A DNA stretch of 64,000 bases from Gracilaria gracilis (Eukaryota; Rhodophyta; Florideophyceae; Gracilariales; Gracilariaceae): the NCBI GenBank assembly GCA_030374805.1, contig JARGSG010000085.1:62001-126000 (forward strand). The letters are read 5' to 3'. Of this stretch, positions 13,400-25,139 are shown one piece after another. The notes under the pieces are model-generated. The model saw only the letters and a list, made by a program, of their open reading frames with translations. It was not told the DNA's origin and made no database searches. A program made the translations under genes and the position numbers. Positions within the stretch are counted from its first letter, which is position 1. Every line of letters starts with the position of its first letter.

Positions 13400-14952
13400 G
13401 AAAGCAGTACTAAATTGGAAAAAATTTACTGCTGAGCAGAACCACTAGGTTTAATTAGGAAACCTGAGATCCGTTAGAAAGCCTGATATTCTCAGTTTGT
13501 CTTGAAAGAGACTGTTCTAATCCATCTCACCATCACAGAACACACTAATTCCCGCCACTATCGAATCCATCCTCTTCCAGACTTTCAACGCGTTGATGTC
13601 ATAAGCCGAAATGAATCGGATCCAAACCTCCTAGGCAAAAAATGACCAAGCGGCATCATCCACTACGTTGTAACCTTCCCTCCAAACACCGGCTACGCCA
13701 TCTCTAGTTCTGTCGCAGTCCCAAACCCTCATGCGGTCAACGACGCTCTCTCCATCACGTGAAACACGCTTCGTTTCTAACAAAGTAGAACGTACATGGC
13801 TCCTCACTCAACTCACCACATTGGGCGCCTCTGTGCAGAAAACCGAAACCTTGGAGAACACATGCTCTCAGATAGCTGGAATGACTCGCACTGGACACAA
13901 CACCAATGCGGCAACACTGGAGGAACAGCGAACGTGCGGAATGTCGTTGAGGCGGGATTATATGGCAAGAACGAAGCCCAGCAACGTTTTGTACATCGCA
14001 TCAATTGCCATGAGACAGGTTAAACTCTTGTGGGTCGATACAAAAGATAGAGATTGTGGTATTGGCGGAGATGGTGATGGTCCTCGAATCGGTAGAGGTT
14101 GCAATTGTAAGCCCCGGAAGTATGGTTGGAGATGCTCAGAGCGTGCTGGACGAATCACTGATACTTTACAGAGCTAGAACTACAAAGCATGTGTCGACTT
14201 CTGTCAATGGGGCTGCAAAATTGCAACCTCGTCGTGCGGAATGACGTTGGGAGAAAGCGAAAAGATTGAAAAAAAGAAAGAGGGACTACGAAGTAGAGAA
14301 TTGAAGAAAGGTAGATGCAAAGAAAACGCTAAAGAAAGAACGTGGTGCTGCAGATCGCCATACACTGGCAGCACAGACCATGTGCGCCAATACTGCATCC
14401 GCGAGGGCTTCATCTCTGCTCGTCAATGTTAGCTCTTTACACAGCGAAAAAAAATCTCGCTGTACCTGTTGCAAATACGCCGATCCCAAACGGGAGGGAA
14501 GTGTTTCCTCTCACTCTGGAGGAATCGCTACTGGCACTGCGCTCAGAACAGGCTTCCAGTACTATTAGTAAGAATATAACATCCTTAGAAAACCTTGCTA
14601 TAGAAGGGTCTGCAGAGTAGCCTTTTACTGAGCCGGACAGAGCAGCTGGCAGGGACGCCTGACTTGCGTAGAATTTCCGTGCTCCGCGCTCGTCGAGGCT
14701 GGTGATTCCTTCGATGCGATCGCTTTCGGCTCCCTTCGCTGCGGACTTTGCGCTCTCCTCTTTTCGTGCCTTGCTGAGATGTAAAGAAGAAGTTGGACGG
14801 TCGTTGGTTTAATTTGAGTGTCCCTCCTTCCTCCCTAACTTTTCTTCGTACCCTTACCTCGTGTGGAGCGCCAACCCTCTATGATCTAATACCAAGTTTG
14901 CAACCATACAGATTTTCTAAAAGGTTAGAGGAAACAGCTCTTCTTCGAACGG
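13400..14952. other. Unassigned sequence inserted in or next to the copia gag region
   Basis: I recognise no domain. A purine-rich tract lies at about 14245-14340. Frames at 13731-14177 and 14342-14620 have no family resemblance. Because copia gag-like sequence stops near 13320 and resumes near 16250, this tract plus the Harbinger remnant to its right is probably inserted material. Confidence 0.35.
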
Positions 14953-15711
14953 TCAGCGTCCAAGAAATATTTTGTGGCGATTATTAATAAATTTTATGCC
15001 CCATTCATTCACCATACGTTGCTTCCTAATTTCCCGATTTTGGGTAACACGATAAATTGATGACGTGACTTCCTTGCTCTTATACGGAACCGCAAAGTCT
15101 TTGTCACCAGCAAATACCATTTCTGCCATACCTTGCTGCCCACCTGAAAAGAAAAGAGCTCTGTCGCGATAGACCTCGGAGCCCACATAGAGAGTTCGAT
15201 CTGTTTAAGCACCGTCGTTTGCGATTCCAAGTAGGATAAAGCGACCATATATGCCGCATATCACTAGTAAAGAAAAACAATGTGCCTTCTTATAGACATC
15301 AAACGCTTTTTCTTGCTTTCTATTTTTCTTTCGCCTCAATCGCTTGCTTCTGCTCACGTCTACGAAAAACACACAAGAAGGGAACCCAATGATTAACCCC
15401 TCCTTGCCTTCTCTCTCCGTCGCAATTGGCTACGGAACTAAAGGAGGAGAGAGGTTCTCTAAGGGCTTATGTAGACCGCTAAGGACGTGACGAAAGTAGT
15501 TTGATAAGGAGCGAACAGACATTCCGTACTTTAAGAAAATGTGTTCTAGGCCTTGAATGCATTCGTTAGCACCACTAAGAATGTCAAAAAGCATAAGTAA
15601 CATCTCTTTAGTTCCTATGTTACGCTTTCTTAATGTCGCGGCGACATGAATATGCTTGTACCGAACATCGAAAGCCTTCTCGAGTTCATGAGCACATATA
15701 GAGTGTAACAA
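14953..15711 (-). mobile_element. PIF/Harbinger-like transposase remnant, minus strand
   Basis: On the minus strand, 15711-15430 carries an N-terminal region with FDVRYKHIHVAATLRK, comparable with FEMRYRHISEVLREAL of the remnant at 9.8-10.1 kb. Then 15186-14953 carries the C-terminal part: FAGDKDFAVPYKS fits the family's GDpaYp...PY segment, and NREIRKQRMVNEWGIKF fits its N..ls..Rv.vEw.fG segment. About 240 bases between the two are not readable in one frame. The element lies inside the copia gag region and is younger than that copia copy. Confidence 0.6.
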
Positions 15712-16249
15712 ATCAAACTTTTCGCGTGCTATCGGGGTTATGTTTTCAAATAAATGTATGTTGGCGTCTGCCTCTCAAACAAATTGATAATGTGAGAGCT
15801 TTCTATGCCAACGTATGAGGCTTTGGTACTATGAGAGCTGTTTCCACGCCCGGGATTGGCCTCTTCAGTGTCGTCTTCCAGCGTATTGGTTTCGTACATT
15901 GAGTATGAGAGTGACTTGAAGTGTAGAATATGAGCGTTTGTGTGCTGGAGTTGTGCTTGGCACTCGCGGAACATTGCTACTGCTGTAAGAACTTCATCTC
16001 CGTGGCCTTTTGTCATCATTTGACTACTGTATGTAGATCGCAAATGTGTAGTAATCAGCGCGCTACAGCCGAAATTGGGCGAGCAGCGCACGTTGCCCCT
16101 TTGCCAAGCGGAACCTTTACTATTTCTTGACTATTTCTGAATAACAAAGGAGCCAGTTTTGGAGTATTATAGATAGCATCTATTTGCGCTACTTAAAAAA
16201 GGCTATTAGGCCTCCTCATTGTGCCACAAGAAACACCAAGCCCTCACGA

Positions 16250-17755
16250 CCTTGAAAAAAAAATTGTAGACCACACCAACATGTCTACGAAGAAAGACCA
16301 TTTTTGAAAACCGAGGCCGAGAGAATTTACTTCAAACCAACAGAAGACATCGATGAATACATTTCCGCCCACACAGAGATTCGACAGAAAATGACTGTCG
16401 CTCTCCATTCTAACATTACGGACGAAGACACATCAGTGGATTTCATTCTCGCGTGATTGAGACGCAACCCAATAAACAACCCTATTGTGGCACACATTTA
16501 AGCCAACACACCATCTACACTGCTACAATTGATACGCAAACAAAAAGATTTGTACACACTGTACCAACCCACAATAATTTCAGCATTAAACCCCACCTAC
16601 CCAATTTTCACCAGAGACTACGGCACGCAGCCACAGGAGTATGGAAAAGCACAAAAGTCGTATTCAACGTCCAACAACCGAGGTAGGCAGTACTACCGCC
16701 AAAAAGGGCAACGAGAAAATTCCAGCAGACGTTGCGTCCAACCCATCTACTTTGCTCCTTCCAAAAATCAAAAGGTGAATTTTTTTACCATACAGACGAA
16801 GATTGCAATGAACTATGGAATCCAGAGTTTCAGGAAGCACAGGTCAACGACACCACCGCTGCGGCATCCCCGGCGTGTTACCCACAAGCAGGACTGGCTT
16901 TTCTCGCTTTCTGCTACCAACCCCAGGCATTACCTGCACCGTTCCAATATCATCTCGAACCTCCCAAAACTTTAACCACAGCAATTGAATCCGCCTCGCC
17001 GCCGCCTTAAGCTGATTCCGCATCAGAAGCAGCCACTGAAGTGAATGATACGTTCATTCTCGACAGCGGCGCACACCCTACCAATATACCACACCCATTA
17101 CCCTCAATGAAACAGCTTCGTATTACCAAGGTAACCGAAACAGTGAGCTCCCACAATAAAAAGTGCACCCACCATGGAAACATCAGAATCCTTCTCAAGG
17201 AGCATAATAAATCATCACCACAGCCGCAGTCTCCAACGAGAGCATTCATCGCAACCTCCTGTCCGTCAAAGAGCTAGCACAACGATATGGACTTGTGATG
17301 TTCACGTCGAACACCAGTTTATTCTACAATACGAAGTAGAACCCACCAGACCTCACAGCCACACCACCTTGGAGACACAACCAGTAGCAATTATCAGGTT
17401 CAATGATAGACTCAAACAAAGGGTACAAAGCCAGTGAATTTTCTTATAAATCGTCACGAGACTCCCAACACCAACGGTCAAAGCAAAGCGCTACGCACAA
17501 CAACTTCTCATTCTCCAAACAAATCAGAAAAAGAGGTTGTTCTCCCAACAACCAAATCAAACCCTTGATACCCACAACACTTCATCTCCAAACCATGACT
17601 ATCCCCACGCACCCAAGAGCTCATACATCATGGATCCAGACCATGTTCGACTGGCACTTGAAACTCAATCATGTACACCCAGCCAGAATCTCATTGAATG
17701 CGAACCGAAGACTAATCTCCACAATGCCAAAAGAACTACAGCTAAACACTGTGAT
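16250..17755 (+). pseudogene. Copia gag C-terminus, protease and pre-integrase fragment
   Basis: Broken plus-strand frames give a gag-like stretch (ending near 16440, with TEDIDEYISAHTEIRQKM as in copia Gag helices), then a protease active site FILDSGAHPTNI at about 17053-17088. A NLLSVKELAQRYG-like segment follows at about 17250-17295, and the pre-integrase zinc region WHLKLNHVHPARIS lies at about 17650. The protease Asp-Ser-Gly triad is intact, but stops occur at 16456, at about 16995 and elsewhere. The frame is cut at 17755 by the pogo-like element. Confidence 0.6.
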
Positions 17756-19788
17756 TAGTGTGGGTTCAGGAATAGTGCGGTAACACTATTTGGAGTGGCC
17801 CACACTATTTCACGTGCTCGTATGCAGATCATTGACACAATTAGTGTGGGTGTAGTTTGCATTTGGGCGGGAAATACAAAAACAGTACTCTGAATCCCAG
17901 CGTGGGAGTCCGACTCCCAGGGCGCTCAATAACGTCAACAAAACTTCAAGGCCGTCATAAGAGTATGTCCTTAAACGCCTCACAATTCATGAGTGCTTTA
18001 GCCCGCATGGCTGCACGCAACACCCAACAAAACACATTCCAACCTTTCCCAGAGCGGGGTTCAACGACCACAGCTTGCGATAATACGACACACGACACAT
18101 AACCAGATCACCAAAACAGTAAGAGTGCTGGAACAAACAATCTCCGAAGTGCCCAGATTGTTCTCACAAACACTTATAGAGCGCGTATTGCGTAATGGAT
18201 GATAAACAAAACTGCAAGTGACGGCTCACAGCATGTAATATTCAAAGCAGTATCGCACTTTACTCATCTTTTTTGAGGCAGCAGGAAGACCAAACTGCAG
18301 AGAGCGAGCATATAATATAAGCAAAGACACGGGCTTGCAATAGGACATAATCGCATCTCAAAGAACAACAACTTTTCGTTTCTAAAACACACTAAGAATG
18401 GGTTTAAACGACACTACTGTAAAAGAAATTGTGGTCGCGGCCGTCGAGTTTGGAAATGGATCGCTGCAGTACAAGAGGATGTTCTGGATGAATTTAATCT
18501 GATGAGAAAGGCTGGAGTAAAGTTCAATTCTCGGTTACTCCGCAGGCTTGATCTCAATCTCATATAGAGCAAATAAGAAGGTCCGTATCACAGAGACATG
18601 GTAGAAAAGTAGAGTAAGCGGCTAATTCAAGAGCATATTACGCCAGATTGGATACAGACATTCATGGAACGGAATGGAATAGGGAGTAGATACCAATATG
18701 GAAAGCTGATGGTGTCACCGTCTAAACAGGAGCATGTAGAACGAGAGGTGGCCTTTCATCTGGGCCTGCTTGCGCGTGATTTTTGCTCTAACAGTTTGCG
18801 GGAAGAAGACGTTTACAATACCGATGAGACCCACTTCTGTATCAACATGGACAACCATAAGACTTCAGCGCTGGTCGGTGAATCAAGCGTAAGATATGCC
18901 GATGTATTCTCTGGTTATGACGGCACTACAATGAAGGATGATTTTGATAGTCGGTGGTCCAACGGCTCGGTTAGAAACTCCGATGCTCACATTAAAGAAT
19001 GTAGACAGAAAATACCCGATTTGAGGTCTTCCAGACGATGTTCTGGGTATGGTTTACAGAACAGGATCAAAAACGTGGATGGAAAAAGTTCTTTTTCTGA
19101 AGTGGCTGCGAGAAGAGTGCGTGTTCGCACCTCTACCAAACAGATGAAAGCGTGTTCTCTACTTCGATAATTTGAACACACATGGTATAACCGTGGAGGT
19201 CTTGAAGGCATTAAGTGAGATCAATACAGAGATCCGCTTCGTTCCCCACAATTCAACCCATTTAGCCCAACTGGCGGACAGTTTTTTAATTCAGATGGTG
19301 AAGAACTACTAGAAAAAGAAATGAGATGAACACAAGATAAAGCTGCTGGACAGTGATATGTGGTCGGATCGAAATAGAGCTTCGGGAAAGCTGACCAACG
19401 CAGGGAAACGTTTTTTTCTTAAGCTTGGCGGTCAATTTTTGCGTGCCGTCAGCGCTCAACGGGATGCCGAGGGAGTTTCGTACGCTCGAAAGGCCATGAT
19501 GCGCCGAAGGATGGCTTTAAATCTAAATGGACGGTAAGAGAAACGTCAGTTGTTCCCAGAGCTACTGTAAATAATTGCAAAGTACAGACAAAACTTTGGG
19601 GGACAGGTTGCTGGCACTTGTAGTGAGAATTGTTCAGCACCCCCACTATAGCGGCGACCTTCTTTTAGTGTGGGCCACGATAATAAACCCCTAACAGAAT
19701 TAGTGTGGGTACCGAATTAGTGTGGCCCACACCAATTCCTGTGAGGTGCTTCCAAATCACCCCTTCAGAATTAGTGTGGGCCACACTA
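17756..19788 (+). mobile_element. Pogo-like DNA transposon nested in the copia element
   Basis: The element is bounded by TA at 17756-17757 and 19787-19788, each next to GTGTGG/CCACAC, the expected TA duplication of the Tc1/mariner-pogo superfamily. Copies of ATTAGTGTGGG and its complement cluster at both ends (17754, 17801, 17840 and about 19663, 19700, 19718, 19770), like transposase-binding subterminal repeats. Inside, 18490-19335 encodes a pogo-type DDE transposase: RRLDLNL, WIQTFMERN, GKLMVSPSKQ, the first Asp in VYNTDETHFCINMDN, then after a frame change near 19165 FDNLNTHGI with the second Asp and FVPHNSTHLAQLADSF with the third. A stop near 18566 and the frameshift show it is inactive. 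Its insertion splits the copia pre-integrase/integrase region. Confidence 0.65.
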
Positions 19789-20633
19789 ATCAAAATTTTT
19801 ACCTGTACCGTCCAATACTCAAATCACATGCAGCTACTGTAGCAAGGCGAAACTATTTACCGCCACACACAAATGAACAAGACAAAACTACCCTCCAGGG
19901 GCATACGTAGTCTCAGACACTGCGGTCTCATCAAGCCGACATCACGACACGGAATCAATCATCTTTTGATCGTGATGTGCGCAGCAACGAGGTTTGCAAT
20001 TGCTCACCTCAAAATGACAGAAAGGATATTCCAACGTTTATCCAACAAACACTACACCACATACCTCACAAAATGAACCATCCCCTTCAAGACATACGCA
20101 CCGATAATGCCAAAAAATATACATCAGCCACAATAAAATCCATTTACGAAGCAAATCGCGTCACACATCACCTCTGCACTCCCCACCAACCACAAGAGAA
20201 CTCAGTGGCAGAAAGATTTAACAGGACACTCATGAATACAGTTCGAGCAGCTGTGGACACTGCAAGATTGAATGACACATTCTGGGAAGGCCCAGCCAAA
20301 GATGTCATATTGAAATACAACCTACTACACCACGCCACGATAAACACGTCACCATACAAACTTTGGTATGGAAAGGACCCACAACTGCAGAGAATATTCA
20401 CCTTTGGCGAGCCAGGGACAATACTCATCTATGCACCGAGAAAGAAGTTAGAAGTCCGAACCAATCCGGCACGATACATGTATCCTACTTCCCGTACGCG
20501 CATTGTGGTTATCAACCTAAACACAGACCAATACCAGCAAGTCAGAGCAGTAGAACTCCACCCATATCACACATCCACTGATCCCAAAGCCCAGTCTACA
20601 TCGACTTTTAAAGCCACCTATCAATATACCTGA
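19789..20633 (+). pseudogene. Copia integrase fragment
   Basis: After the nested element the copia reading resumes with the zinc-binding CSYCSKAKL at about 19828. It continues with a PGAYVVSDTA-like segment, then IRTDNAKKYTS at about 20097 and TPHQPQENSVAERFNRTLMN at about 20179-20238, the integrase block containing the last catalytic residue. The part from about 19977 to 20633 is open in one frame. Upstream stops at about 19873 and 19964 and frame changes break it. Confidence 0.7.
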
Positions 20634-20713
20634 CCATCCTCTCAACAAATAATAATCGAAACTATACCCCCACAGCACCCTACACAAGGCCGACATTATC
20701 CAGATTCAGCAGC

Positions 20714-22270
20714 ATGGAAACAGGCGAACGAAACAGAAATGGACAATACAGACGCCCACCAAAGCATACAATGGCTACCAAAAGACTTTCAACCGCAAAT
20801 GAATCCATTCTACCCTTCATGATGGTGTACCGCCACAAACGTGATCCAAATGATTACATCCTGCAACCTAAAGCTGTATGCAATCTCCGCGGTGATCTTA
20901 TGAAGCCTGGTTTGCACTATAACCCAGAACACATAACCACCTAAATGGTCGATCGAAGCACGAAACGAATGCTCTTAGCCCTACATGCAAGCTATCAAAT
21001 GCCATTGGAACACTCTGATATCAAATCCGCATACCTTTATGAAACATACCAACACAAAAAGCCAGTGTACGTTCCTAAAATGACAGGATTCGACGGCAAT
21101 TACTGTCAAGACAGAAATCAGGGATTACTTCAAGGAAACCTTTAAGGATCCCCACCCGCTGCTTATTATGACAACCATGGCGTAAAGAAACACCTTTTCA
21201 ACCTGGTTTATATGGCGTCGAACATGTTCCATGTCTCTACAGCAAGACAGAGTCTAACGGAGACTTTACAGTTGTTAGCACAACAATAGAAGACTTCTTG
21301 GTACTTGCGCCATCCACCAATTAATAGACTGCTTTTAGAACCGGTTTCTTACTAAGTACAAAATTAGAAGACTCAGAACACCAACAAGATTCCTCAATTG
21401 GACTCTAATTCACGACAAAAATGGAAATGTTCACGTATCACAGCCACACTAGATAGCCTCAATACTTAAGCAAACGCAGATGGATCAATTCAAACCTTCC
21501 GCCACACCGTACCACAGGCTCAGTAATGTATATCAAGCACCTAAAACACCTCCTCTATCAATATTAAGAGCGTCATTTTGCAACAAGGTACGGGGAGAGA
21601 TCCCTTACTTCACTGACAGTACCAGACCAGACCTTATGTACCCAACCAATCTATTGGCCCAACACATGGCACATTCTCATGGACACCACCTGCAAGCCCT
21701 CAAAACCCTGCTCCGTTATATCAAAGGCACCAGAACCCACGGCCTTCTCTTCAAAACGGCAAGAAGATATACACCGAAAGGAAAAATGAATGTATACAGT
21801 GACGCAGACTATTCCAATTCAAAGAACCGCAAATCCATTACGGGCAACCTTCACGCCATCAAAAGCACGCAAATATCGTGGTTACCGAAAAATAAATTCT
21901 TTGTAGCACTCTCTACAACAAAGGCATAGTGTATGTATAGCCGCAACAACTGCAATACAACACACTGCCTGGCTCCGCAAAGCCTTGGAGTTAGCACACA
22001 CACCAGATCAAGGCCCGACGCCTCTTTTTATAGACAACCGCAGTGTTTTATTTATTGCCGAAAAGCGGTCACCTACCAAACGACGAAAGTAAATCGACGT
22101 TAGGCACCTTTTTCTTCATTATCATTTCGACAACAACAGAATTCAACTGAATCGCATACTTATGGCAGATATGCGTGCGAAAAGCTTTACCGAACCACTT
22201 CAAGGCGACAGATTTAGATCATTACGCGATTAGTTGTCCATTACGATCCCACCCAACGCAAAATGGAATG
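20714..22270 (+). pseudogene. Copia reverse transcriptase and RNase H fragment
   Basis: The RT N-terminus reads MVYRHKRDPNDYILQPKAVC at about 20821, matching the copia W(V)YK.K....KARLV block, followed after a stop at 20942 by DIKSAYLYE, the segment with the first catalytic Asp. The rest of RT is shifted and truncated: the usual YVDD motif is not readable. RNase H is well preserved at 21480-21929 (STRPDLMYPTNLLAQHM, LKTLLRYIKGTRTHGLLF, VYSDADYSNSKNRKS, ALSTTKA). The final SttEAEY block is damaged. Confidence 0.7.
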
Positions 22271-22328
22271 TGTCAACCGGGGACTGTCAAACATTCTCCA
22301 AGACATTGACACTTGCATTTTCCAACAT

Positions 22329-22419
22329 ACAAAACATTACAGTATCAGAACAGCAGATACTTATGCTCACGGCAAACGAGCTCCAAGTAAAGACGATGTA
22401 GTGAATTCCACTGACAAAG
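22329..22419 (+). repeat. Putative 3' LTR fragment of the copia element
   Basis: This is a direct repeat of 12872-12960. A TGTCAACC at about 22277 could be the left end of this terminal repeat, but the first copy does not confirm it. Confidence 0.45.
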
Positions 22420-22804
22420 AGTAATTAAAGCGGATCCGCACACAAATTCCGTGGGGCAAATTCCCTGGGATGCGTGTAACTCATTGACACGAGGCTTTCT
22501 ATCATAATTGCTGTAACGTAATCTTTCCAATACAGGTAGTTTCTTTTAGCGTACATACACTCCACGAAATTTCTATAACTCGAGACGAGGATCCAACCAA
22601 TGCCTCGATACCTGACTCCCTAGGACAAAGATACTTTCTGAGCAGCAGGGTAGACCGTAGAACATAGTGTAGATAAAAGTACACTAGCATACGTGCAGCG
22701 AATCCAGAGGGCAGGCACAAATAGAAGAAGAAGTCTATATATAACGGCAAAATTTTATAACTGCATAAAACAAGAAAAAAAATAGAATGGGCTAGTAGCC
22801 CGTC
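22420..22804. other. Spacer
   Basis: No gene or repeat family recognised. It separates the copia element from a Tc1/mariner fragment. Confidence 0.3.
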
Positions 22805-23370
22805 ATTCCTCACTTCTTCTCAAAACAGCAATCAGACGCTTGGACAGAGACCTGTAAAGATTTTTTGATAGTAGTTCTGGAATTTGATTACACATATGCC
22901 ACCCTGTTGGCCAAATTTTCCACCGACTCAAATTGGGTGTGGTCTGCGTAGACGTGCGTGGCCAGCCCAGCCCAGACATTTTCAATTAGATTGAGGTCCG
23001 GGCTCTGAGCTGGCCAGTCCATCGCAGTGAAATTGTTATCGCTAAGCCACTTTTTGGTATCATTTGCGAGATGGGGGCTAGCCCGATCGCGCATAAACAT
23101 CTTATTGCCCCCCAGTGTCTCAGCAGCATAAAGCAACAGATCGTTCCCCAGCATAGCTATATAACTGTGGTTCAACGCCCTCTGGGAGGTGGTTACCAAT
23201 ACTTGGTCATATTCCGACAAGTCAGTCAATCCCCTGAGTCGAGTTATATGAATAGAAATAGCGATTATAGTGGGAAGAACGCGTGGATTACGGATGAGCC
23301 CAGAGATTGGCCACGTACACGTGAAACGGTCGCCATGGCGCGTGGGTAATTGCCACTGCGTGTGGACCAA
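22805..23370 (-). mobile_element. Tc1/mariner transposase C-terminal fragment
   Basis: The minus-strand frame 23370-22888 plus a short shifted continuation encodes the second half of a Tc1/mariner DDE transposase. MFMRDRASPHLANDTKKWL holds the second catalytic Asp segment, WPAQSPDLNLIENVW the Glu, and then AGLATHVYADHTQFESVENL. The tail resembles that of the intact transposase at 29.9-30.95 kb (ENVWGWLARQVYANNRQFES), so both belong to one family. The N-terminal helix-turn-helix half is missing and a stop at about 22888 cuts the C-terminus. Confidence 0.8.
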
Positions 23371-23470
23371 TTTAGTTCGTCTATTTAATTAGTTAGAGGC
23401 GAGCTACACTACTTAGTGCACCAGCGACACCGCCGCCTCACCCAGTAAATCTCTCTCAACGAGGATTGGC

Positions 23471-24690
23471 TCTAGACTTCTCCGCCTTCTGTAGTGCAAC
23501 GTTTTTGGCGGGAAAAGCGAAACAGCCACGAAGATGTTCGGGATCTTCCTCTCGGGGAGGTAGCACAGCGAATGGAGCACTTCGGGAATGACACGACTAG
23601 CCGAGTGTAAACCGAGGTCAAACCTTTACGACGAGCGTCGGAGTGTACAGTGCGGACCAAGTACCGTGTAGGGACACGTGCGAAGAGCGGTCTCAATAAT
23701 GGGCCTCGTAAGAGTGGAACGGCGACGACACGATGTCGGACGTCGAGCCACGTGAGAGTGGGCAGTAGAACAAACCCAAAAAGGGGCAAAGGGGTCCACA
23801 AGAGTGGGGATAGGTGCGTAACACACAAACGAAACCCAATACTGGGGCGAGTATACGACAGTACTCGGAACGACACACACACGCAGTGGTAATACTCTAA
23901 GCGCGCACAAGGGTGGGTAACTATACGTGGGAAACGCGGTTGTCACTCCACTTGGAGGTCAAAAGTCCGCGAAGGCATGATAGTTAGACCCAGGAAGCCC
24001 TTGCTTACCAAGAATGATTTACTGAGGGAGCATAGCTCAACCTACTAAGTAGTGGGCTCGGCAAGGCCCCTGACAGTGGGCGCGACGGCCAAATAAAGTA
24101 CCAAATACATCTAGTAAATACAGAAATGCTGGTGGCATCGCCTCTTGGTTATCCGTGCAACACGTGTTCCAGTCACGCCCGCTGAGCGGTAGCTCAGGCC
24201 GTGCATCCCACGTATACAATCTCAAAAACCGTTTGAGCGCAACACTCCGCCAGCGGCGGTACAGCTCATATATCGACTCTAGGCATCAATGCGGAAAATT
24301 CACTAAGTCCTCTAAACCTCCTCTTACGAGTGTTGTCCTTCACCTTCAGCAATCATCGACTACTTCAAGGAGAGAGGCTCCGTTACCAACCAATAGTCTA
24401 TCCGCCCTGCGTCCTATGAAGGAACCCAACAGTGGGAGTGTTTTACCGCCGTTTGTAGCGTTAGACCCTGTACAGAGATAATCCCGGTGTCTACCGTACA
24501 TTTTGACCCTTTTCCAACTCTACATGTCCCGCTCTCGTAAATCGTCTTTTTCTTTTTCCCACTTCTCTAGACTTGAGCCTCTTGCGACGATAACTCAACC
24601 CACAGACGTGGTGCCCGTCCAATTATTTGTTCAACTCTCCACGCTCTGTCGTGATGGCTTAGCCTCGGATTAAATCCTACTTTGTAGTAC
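23471..24690. other. GC-rich unassigned tract
   Basis: Frames are open on both strands at once (23472-23946), which reflects composition rather than coding. A basic plus-strand frame at 23650-23892 loosely resembles another at 25498-25635. No domain, RNA gene or terminal repeat could be assigned. Confidence 0.3.
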
Positions 24691-24719
24691 TTTGTCAGAG
24701 AGACTTTGTCTGCTGACTG

Positions 24720-25130
24720 CTCTCCAAGGAAAAAAAAGTTCGGACGTTTTCTTGGTGTCTTTCTGTCTCTGGGGTTGCACTACAATAACTTTTGGATTTA
24801 ATTATAGTATCAAGCGCAGTCAAAGACCAAGGAACATAGAAGAAAATGCAGTTGAATTCCAAAAGCGACTTTTTTCTGCAAATTTTTGGAAAGTATTTTT
24901 GGCTTCTTTTTCAAATTATGCCAGTATGATTCAAAACTATTGTTACTATCAAGATTAAAATTTTTCTCGTCCGAAAAGACAATTTTCTTATATTTGATAA
25001 AAAATTATTAGAACTTATCTGTTGGGAACAAAAATTTTGTTTTTTGTCGAACGTTTATAAAAGAGCCAAATTTTGTATTTTCGTACTTGGGATAAGATAC
25101 TTCTGCTGTGATAATCTGCAAATTACGCAA
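24720..25130 (-). mobile_element. AT-rich Tc1/mariner transposase fragment
   Basis: Reading the minus strand from about 25010 downward gives KIVFSDEKNFNLD followed by SFESYWHNLKKKPKILSK. This is the first catalytic Asp block of Tc1/mariner transposases and is close to MFSDKKRFNLD...SYWHYLRREEP of the copy at 30.4 kb. Downstream the frame shifts and decays. The fragment is markedly AT-rich compared with the GC-rich sequence on both sides. Confidence 0.65.
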
Positions 25131-25139
25131 AGTAATTAT

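Larger units (their letters stand above)
12872..22419 (+). mobile_element. Degraded Ty1/copia LTR retrotransposon with nested insertions
   Basis: Copia signatures appear in the expected Gag-protease-integrase-RT-RNase H order on the plus strand. They are: a gag-like LDRSNYAPWYLSL block near 13195; a second gag part and protease DSGA at 16.3-17.3 kb; GAG-pre-integrase just before 17755; integrase at 19.8-20.4 kb; reverse transcriptase at about 20.8-21.3 kb; and RNase H at 21.5-22.0 kb. Two direct-repeat fragments bound it. The coding part is split by about 2.8 kb containing a Harbinger remnant (13.4-16.1 kb) and by a 2-kb pogo-like element (17756-19788). Many stops make it non-functional. Without the insertions the element would be close to 5 kb, the usual copia size. 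Confidence 0.7.

Noticed and set aside
23472-23946. Minus-strand frames of 106 to 136 codons
   Set aside because: Frames are open on both strands and in several phases, with no domain; they reflect composition.
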